Part shown: positions 63,358 through 64,000 of the stretch, in pieces | How the letters are laid out: each line of letters starts with the position of its first letter | Position numbering within the stretch: the first letter of the stretch is position 1 | Notes under the pieces: generated by a model | Told to the model about the DNA's origin: nothing | The model's database searches: none | Seen by the model: the letters and a program-made list of their open reading frames with translations, nothing else | Assembly (NCBI RefSeq): GCF_020595055.1 | Contig: NZ_JAJDOO010000026.1 | Coordinates: forward strand, 1-64,000 | From: Desulfosporosinus shakirovi | GTDB lineage: Bacteria; Bacillota; Desulfitobacteriia; Desulfitobacteriales; Desulfitobacteriaceae | Reading direction: 5' to 3' | DNA length: 64,000 nt | Program-made: the position numbers and the translations under genes

Positions 63358-63420
63358 TATATTTTAATAATACCAAGGGTATCAATACAATATTCGAAAC
63401 CTCAACATATTGTAGCTGAT

Positions 63421-63798
63421 TTACAGCATTTGTTTCACAGATGACACAGTTATCTCTAATACTGCTCGAACCCAAGAGAATTTTTCTTTCATACGCTCAA
63501 AGTCTTCACCTGATTTTAGAAAACGGGTAGTTCCTTTCAGGATAAAGCCTGTACCCTTAGCCTTGTAACCCTGGATTTCCTTGCTGGCGATGGAAAGAGT
63601 AATATCGTTATGAACGCTGAGATTTTTTTCCGTTTTGTTATAGCCGTAAGCTGGAATCAATAGTTTATCCTCAGGGGTAACTACAACATAGCTATTCCAG
63701 GTATTTACTAAATGCGGACCGTCGTCACCGTTGGTCACGATAGAGATGGCTCCGTCTGTGGGATGAGAAAGTACCTCCAATAATTTTTCATTAAGCAT
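63421..63798 (-). CDS. FMN-binding split-barrel protein (pyridoxamine 5'-phosphate oxidase-like)
   Basis: The protein is 125 residues. It matches the small split-barrel flavoprotein pattern: MLNEKLLEVLSHPTDGAISI, VTNGDDGPHLVNTWNSYVVV, LLIPAYGYNKTEKNLSVHND and KGTGFILKGTTRFLK. The Asn-Thr-Trp-Asn and Tyr-Asn-Lys-Thr-Glu-x-Asn segments are typical of flavin-binding members. AAAGGATG lies before the ATG on the minus strand. The substrate is unknown. Confidence 0.85.
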   Translation of the reverse strand: MLNEKLLEVLSHPTDGAISIVTNGDDGPHLVNTWNSYVVVTPEDKLLIPAYGYNKTEKNLSVHNDITLSIASKEIQGYKAKGTGFILKGTTRFLKSGEDFERMKEKFSWVRAVLEITVSSVKQML

Positions 63799-63857
63799 AA
63801 GAATACATCCTTTCTGTTTTGAAGAAGTGTTAGATAACTCATACTTGGCTATTGGTT

Positions 63858-63874
63858 GACACTACTATAGTGTC
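63858..63874. promoter_or_regulatory. Operator-like inverted repeat
   Basis: GACACTA and TAGTGTC flank three bases, 60 bases upstream of the split-barrel gene. The form fits a winged-helix repressor site. The remaining bases to the window end show only a weak CCCC/GGGG hairpin near 63973. Confidence 0.55.
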
Positions 63875-64000
63875 CTCTATTACTGCAATGCACTCAGTAA
63901 TTTTCGAATTACCATCTGCACAAAGCAATCGATGTGTTAGCCACCGGACACCCAGATTATAAGATATAATCCCCCCTAAACACAGGGGCAATTTTCAAAT

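Overview
The window reads as chromosome from a Gram-positive, probably spore-forming member of the Clostridia, most like the Desulfitobacterium/Desulfosporosinus group. This is an inference from gene content: AGGAGG-type ribosome sites almost everywhere, a DUF3231 protein typical of spore-forming Firmicutes, kdpFABCD with a full-length KdpD, a soluble molybdopterin oxidoreductase with a four-cluster ferredoxin subunit, a PucR-type regulator, a c-di-GMP-I riboswitch and an agr-type quorum-sensing locus. No rRNA, tRNA or CRISPR array was recognised.

Layout. 0.2-5.0 kb: one very large exonuclease-RecQ-UvrD fusion that appears to start at CTG. 5.2-5.9 kb: an inverted-order HicA-like toxin and hybrid antitoxin pair behind a large inverted repeat. 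6-8.6 kb: an orphan two-component pair between gene remnants, one of them a broken DUF2200 gene. 8.7-17.3 kb: potassium uptake (kdpE, a TPR gene, kdpF-A-B-C-D). 17.3-22.4 kb: an IS200/IS605-like end, an orphan MNT nucleotidyltransferase, and a molybdopterin oxidoreductase/ferredoxin/PucR-regulator operon carrying the scar of a tandem duplication. 22.5-30.2 kb: a c-di-GMP-I riboswitch followed by cheY-cheA-cheW-mcp-cheR-cheY and an HD-GYP phosphodiesterase. 30.2-34.6 kb: a peptide deformylase remnant, a second orphan two-component pair and a DUF3231 gene.

34.7-51.5 kb is the accessory part: a type I restriction-modification operon (hsdS-like, hsdR, rhuM, hsdS, hsdM), then about 4 kb of decayed DNA with remnants of IS66, IS21 and IS4-like transposases, a serine recombinase and a VanG/Ddl-type ligase. 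It continues with a frameshifted small alarmone synthetase and a single-chain type IIB topoisomerase-like protein (GHKL ATPase fused to a Spo11/TopoVI-A half), and ends with a DUF3796/HTH/zinc-ribbon group. 52-55.5 kb is a radical SAM plus ABC importer operon. 55.5-57.9 kb holds a VOC remnant, a helical-repeat protein and a decapitated metallo-beta-lactamase.

58-61.1 kb is an agr-like circuit: LytTR regulator, a five-TM protein, a two-TM GHKL kinase, AgrB, and a separately transcribed AgrD preceded by a LytTR-type direct repeat. The tail holds two secreted or anchored proteins and an FMN-binding split-barrel protein.

The most interesting systems are the fused topoisomerase-like protein, the agr locus with an apparently split receptor, and the chemosensory/HD-GYP operon controlled by a riboswitch for the second messenger that its last gene should degrade.
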